Positions 23,047 through 24,349 of a stretch of DNA of 24,349 nucleotides are shown piece by piece (within the stretch, counting starts at the first letter, position 1; every line of letters starts with the position of its first letter). The position numbers and the translations under genes are program-made. This DNA is from JAYZBC01 sp036339375. Lineage in GTDB: Bacteria > Pseudomonadota > Alphaproteobacteria > MPNO01 > UBA2964. A model generated the notes under the pieces. It was given only the letters and a program-made list of their open reading frames with translations, did not search any database and was not told the DNA's origin. The stretch lies in contig JAYZBC010000073.1 in NCBI GenBank assembly GCA_036339375.1, forward strand, positions 1 to 24,349, given 5' to 3'.

Positions 23047-24349
23047 TTATTGTTCAAGGGGTGCCTTACCAGCGTCTATCATGGAGGCTTTGTTTGCGTT
23101 ATACCACCAGGTGTCCAGTAAACCGAGGCTGAATTTCGGTTTTAGTTTAGGGCGTTCAAATTTATTCCAGTAAGCGATATTATGTACTCCTTTATACCAT
23201 TGAGGGATCATATAGTGGTTCCACATTAGTACTCGATCCAAGGCATGTACTGCCGTCACTAACTCGGTTCGTTTTTCCGCTGCAATAACCCTTTTAATCA
23301 AATAGTCTACCGCTGGATTTTGGATACCCGCTAAATTTCTGGAACCAGGTACGTTTGCTACCTCGGAGCTGAAATAAGTTTTTTGCTCAATCCCAGGGGT
23401 GTTGGGTTGGACATACCGCTGGATTACGACGTCGAAATCGTATTGTTGCACACGATGCTGAAAATTTGCTATGTCGACAATTCGAATTTTTGCATCAACA
23501 CCAATACGTTTTAAATTTTGTGCATAAGGGTTTAAAATTCTCTGAAAGGTACTTTCGTACAACAAAAATTCGATAGTCAAAGGTATTCCTTTTTCGTTTA
23601 CCAACTTGTTATTCACAATTTTCCAGCCTGCGCTTTGCAGCATTTTCATCGCTTTCCGCAAATTTCGGCGGTTACGACCTGATCCATCGGTCATTGGGGA
23701 TCGGTAAGGTTTTAAAAAAACTTTCTTAGGCAATTTTGTGCCAGACTTTTTCAATAATTTAATTTCGTTTGGAGAGGGTTTTTTTGAAGCAGCCAATTCG
23801 CTATTGGCGAACACACTGTTGGTTCTTTCATATAAATTGTAAAAAAGTGTTTTGTTAGTCCATTCAAAATCAAAAGCATAATCCAGAGCCGCCCTTACAC
23901 GACGATCTTGGAATTTTTTTCTCCGCATATTAAAGAAGAAAGCCTGTAATCCTGAAGGTCGGGCGTCCGGGAGGGTATCCCTTACAATACGTTTATCTTT
24001 TATGGGTTTTTTATTATCATACTGGGTAGCCCAGCTCCTCGAGGTAAATTCTTCCCGAAAATCATATGCTCCAGAAAAAAATGCCTGGAAGGCGATGTCA
24101 CGATCCCTAAAATAATGAACGCTTATTTTTTGAAAATTATAACGTCCTCGCATTACGGGTAACCTCTCGGCCCAGTGATTTTTGATTCTCCGGTAAGTTA
24201 TTGATCTGCCCGCATCGACTTTCGTAATTTGATAAGGGCCAGCACCGAGTGGGGGTTTCAGTGTTGTGTTATCAAATTTGTTTTTATTATAATATTCTTT
24301 TGACAATATAGGCATTGCGGCAACCTGAAGAGGAAGATCACGATTGTTA
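23047..24349 (-). CDS. yejA: YejA-type periplasmic peptide-binding protein, N-terminus outside window
   Basis: The C-terminal 433 residues of an extracellular solute-binding protein family 5 member; the frame stays open to the right edge, so the signal peptide and about the first quarter to third are missing (E. coli YejA has about 600 residues). An internal Met at 24315 is not the start: codons before it encode NNRDLPLQVAA, which continue the family's fold. Typical family-5 segments are LGAGPYQI, VDAGRSITYRRI, HWAERLPV, DRRVRAALDYAFDFEWTNKTLFYN and the C-terminal MIPQWYKGVHNIAYWNKFERP. It would deliver peptides in the periplasm to YejBEF. It is the first visible gene of the minus-strand operon. 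Confidence 0.93.
   Translation of the reverse strand, partial: NNRDLPLQVAAMPILSKEYYNKNKFDNTTLKPPLGAGPYQITKVDAGRSITYRRIKNHWAERLPVMRGRYNFQKISVHYFRDRDIAFQAFFSGAYDFREEFTSRSWATQYDNKKPIKDKRIVRDTLPDARPSGLQAFFFNMRRKKFQDRRVRAALDYAFDFEWTNKTLFYNLYERTNSVFANSELAASKKPSPNEIKLLKKSGTKLPKKVFLKPYRSPMTDGSGRNRRNLRKAMKMLQSAGWKIVNNKLVNEKGIPLTIEFLLYESTFQRILNPYAQNLKRIGVDAKIRIVDIANFQHRVQQYDFDVVIQRYVQPNTPGIEQKTYFSSEVANVPGSRNLAGIQNPAVDYLIKRVIAAEKRTELVTAVHALDRVLMWNHYMIPQWYKGVHNIAYWNKFERPKLKPKFSLGLLDTWWYNANKASMIDAGKAPLEQ

Overview
The window looks like an accessory catabolic stretch of a free-living bacterium, most likely a marine-type alphaproteobacterium with modest GC content (low forties percent by eye). The taxon is an inference. 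It rests on the close match of the right-hand transporter to the proteobacterial YejABEF peptide importer, dense gene packing, Shine-Dalgarno-led genes with several TTG/GTG starts, and many aromatic-acid catabolism families side by side. I see no rRNA, tRNA, CRISPR array, insertion sequence, phage gene or transcriptional regulator.

Left third (1-8969). A minus-strand pair encodes a thiolase-fold protein, cut by the window edge and lacking the usual nucleophilic Cys, and a CaiB/BaiF-type CoA-transferase; the two overlap by 4 bp. Next come a plus-strand amidohydrolase-2 protein and a minus-strand group of an enolase-superfamily cycloisomerase/epimerase, a cupin and an alpha/beta hydrolase. Divergent from that group is a plus-strand series: a LigI-like lactonase, an MFS transporter and a large alpha/beta hydrolase resembling 2,6-dihydroxypseudooxynicotine hydrolase.

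Middle (9034-16376). A UbiD-family prFMN decarboxylase on the minus strand faces away from a tight plus-strand operon: two tandem paralogous two-domain VOC proteins (candidate extradiol dioxygenases), an alpha/beta hydrolase of the meta-cleavage-product type, a class II aldolase/adducin-family protein (candidate decarboxylase) and a class A FAD monooxygenase. An exported PHB-depolymerase-like hydrolase follows. The 351-bp gap between ubiD and the operon is the longest non-coding stretch and carries a helically phased 7-bp direct repeat. The enzyme set suggests hydroxylation of an aromatic acid, decarboxylation, meta ring cleavage and C-C bond hydrolysis. The substrate cannot be read from the sequence.

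Right third (16488-24349). A D-2-hydroxyacid dehydrogenase and a plus-strand M17 leucyl-aminopeptidase-family protein converge on a minus-strand yejA-yejB-yejE-yejF operon; yejA is cut by the right edge. This looks like peptide uptake with an adjacent cytoplasmic peptidase, functionally separate from the catabolic genes.

The best candidate for something undescribed is the UbiD / twin-VOC / hydrolase / aldolase-type decarboxylase / monooxygenase unit. Its two VOC paralogues have lost different metal-ligand positions in their C-terminal modules.
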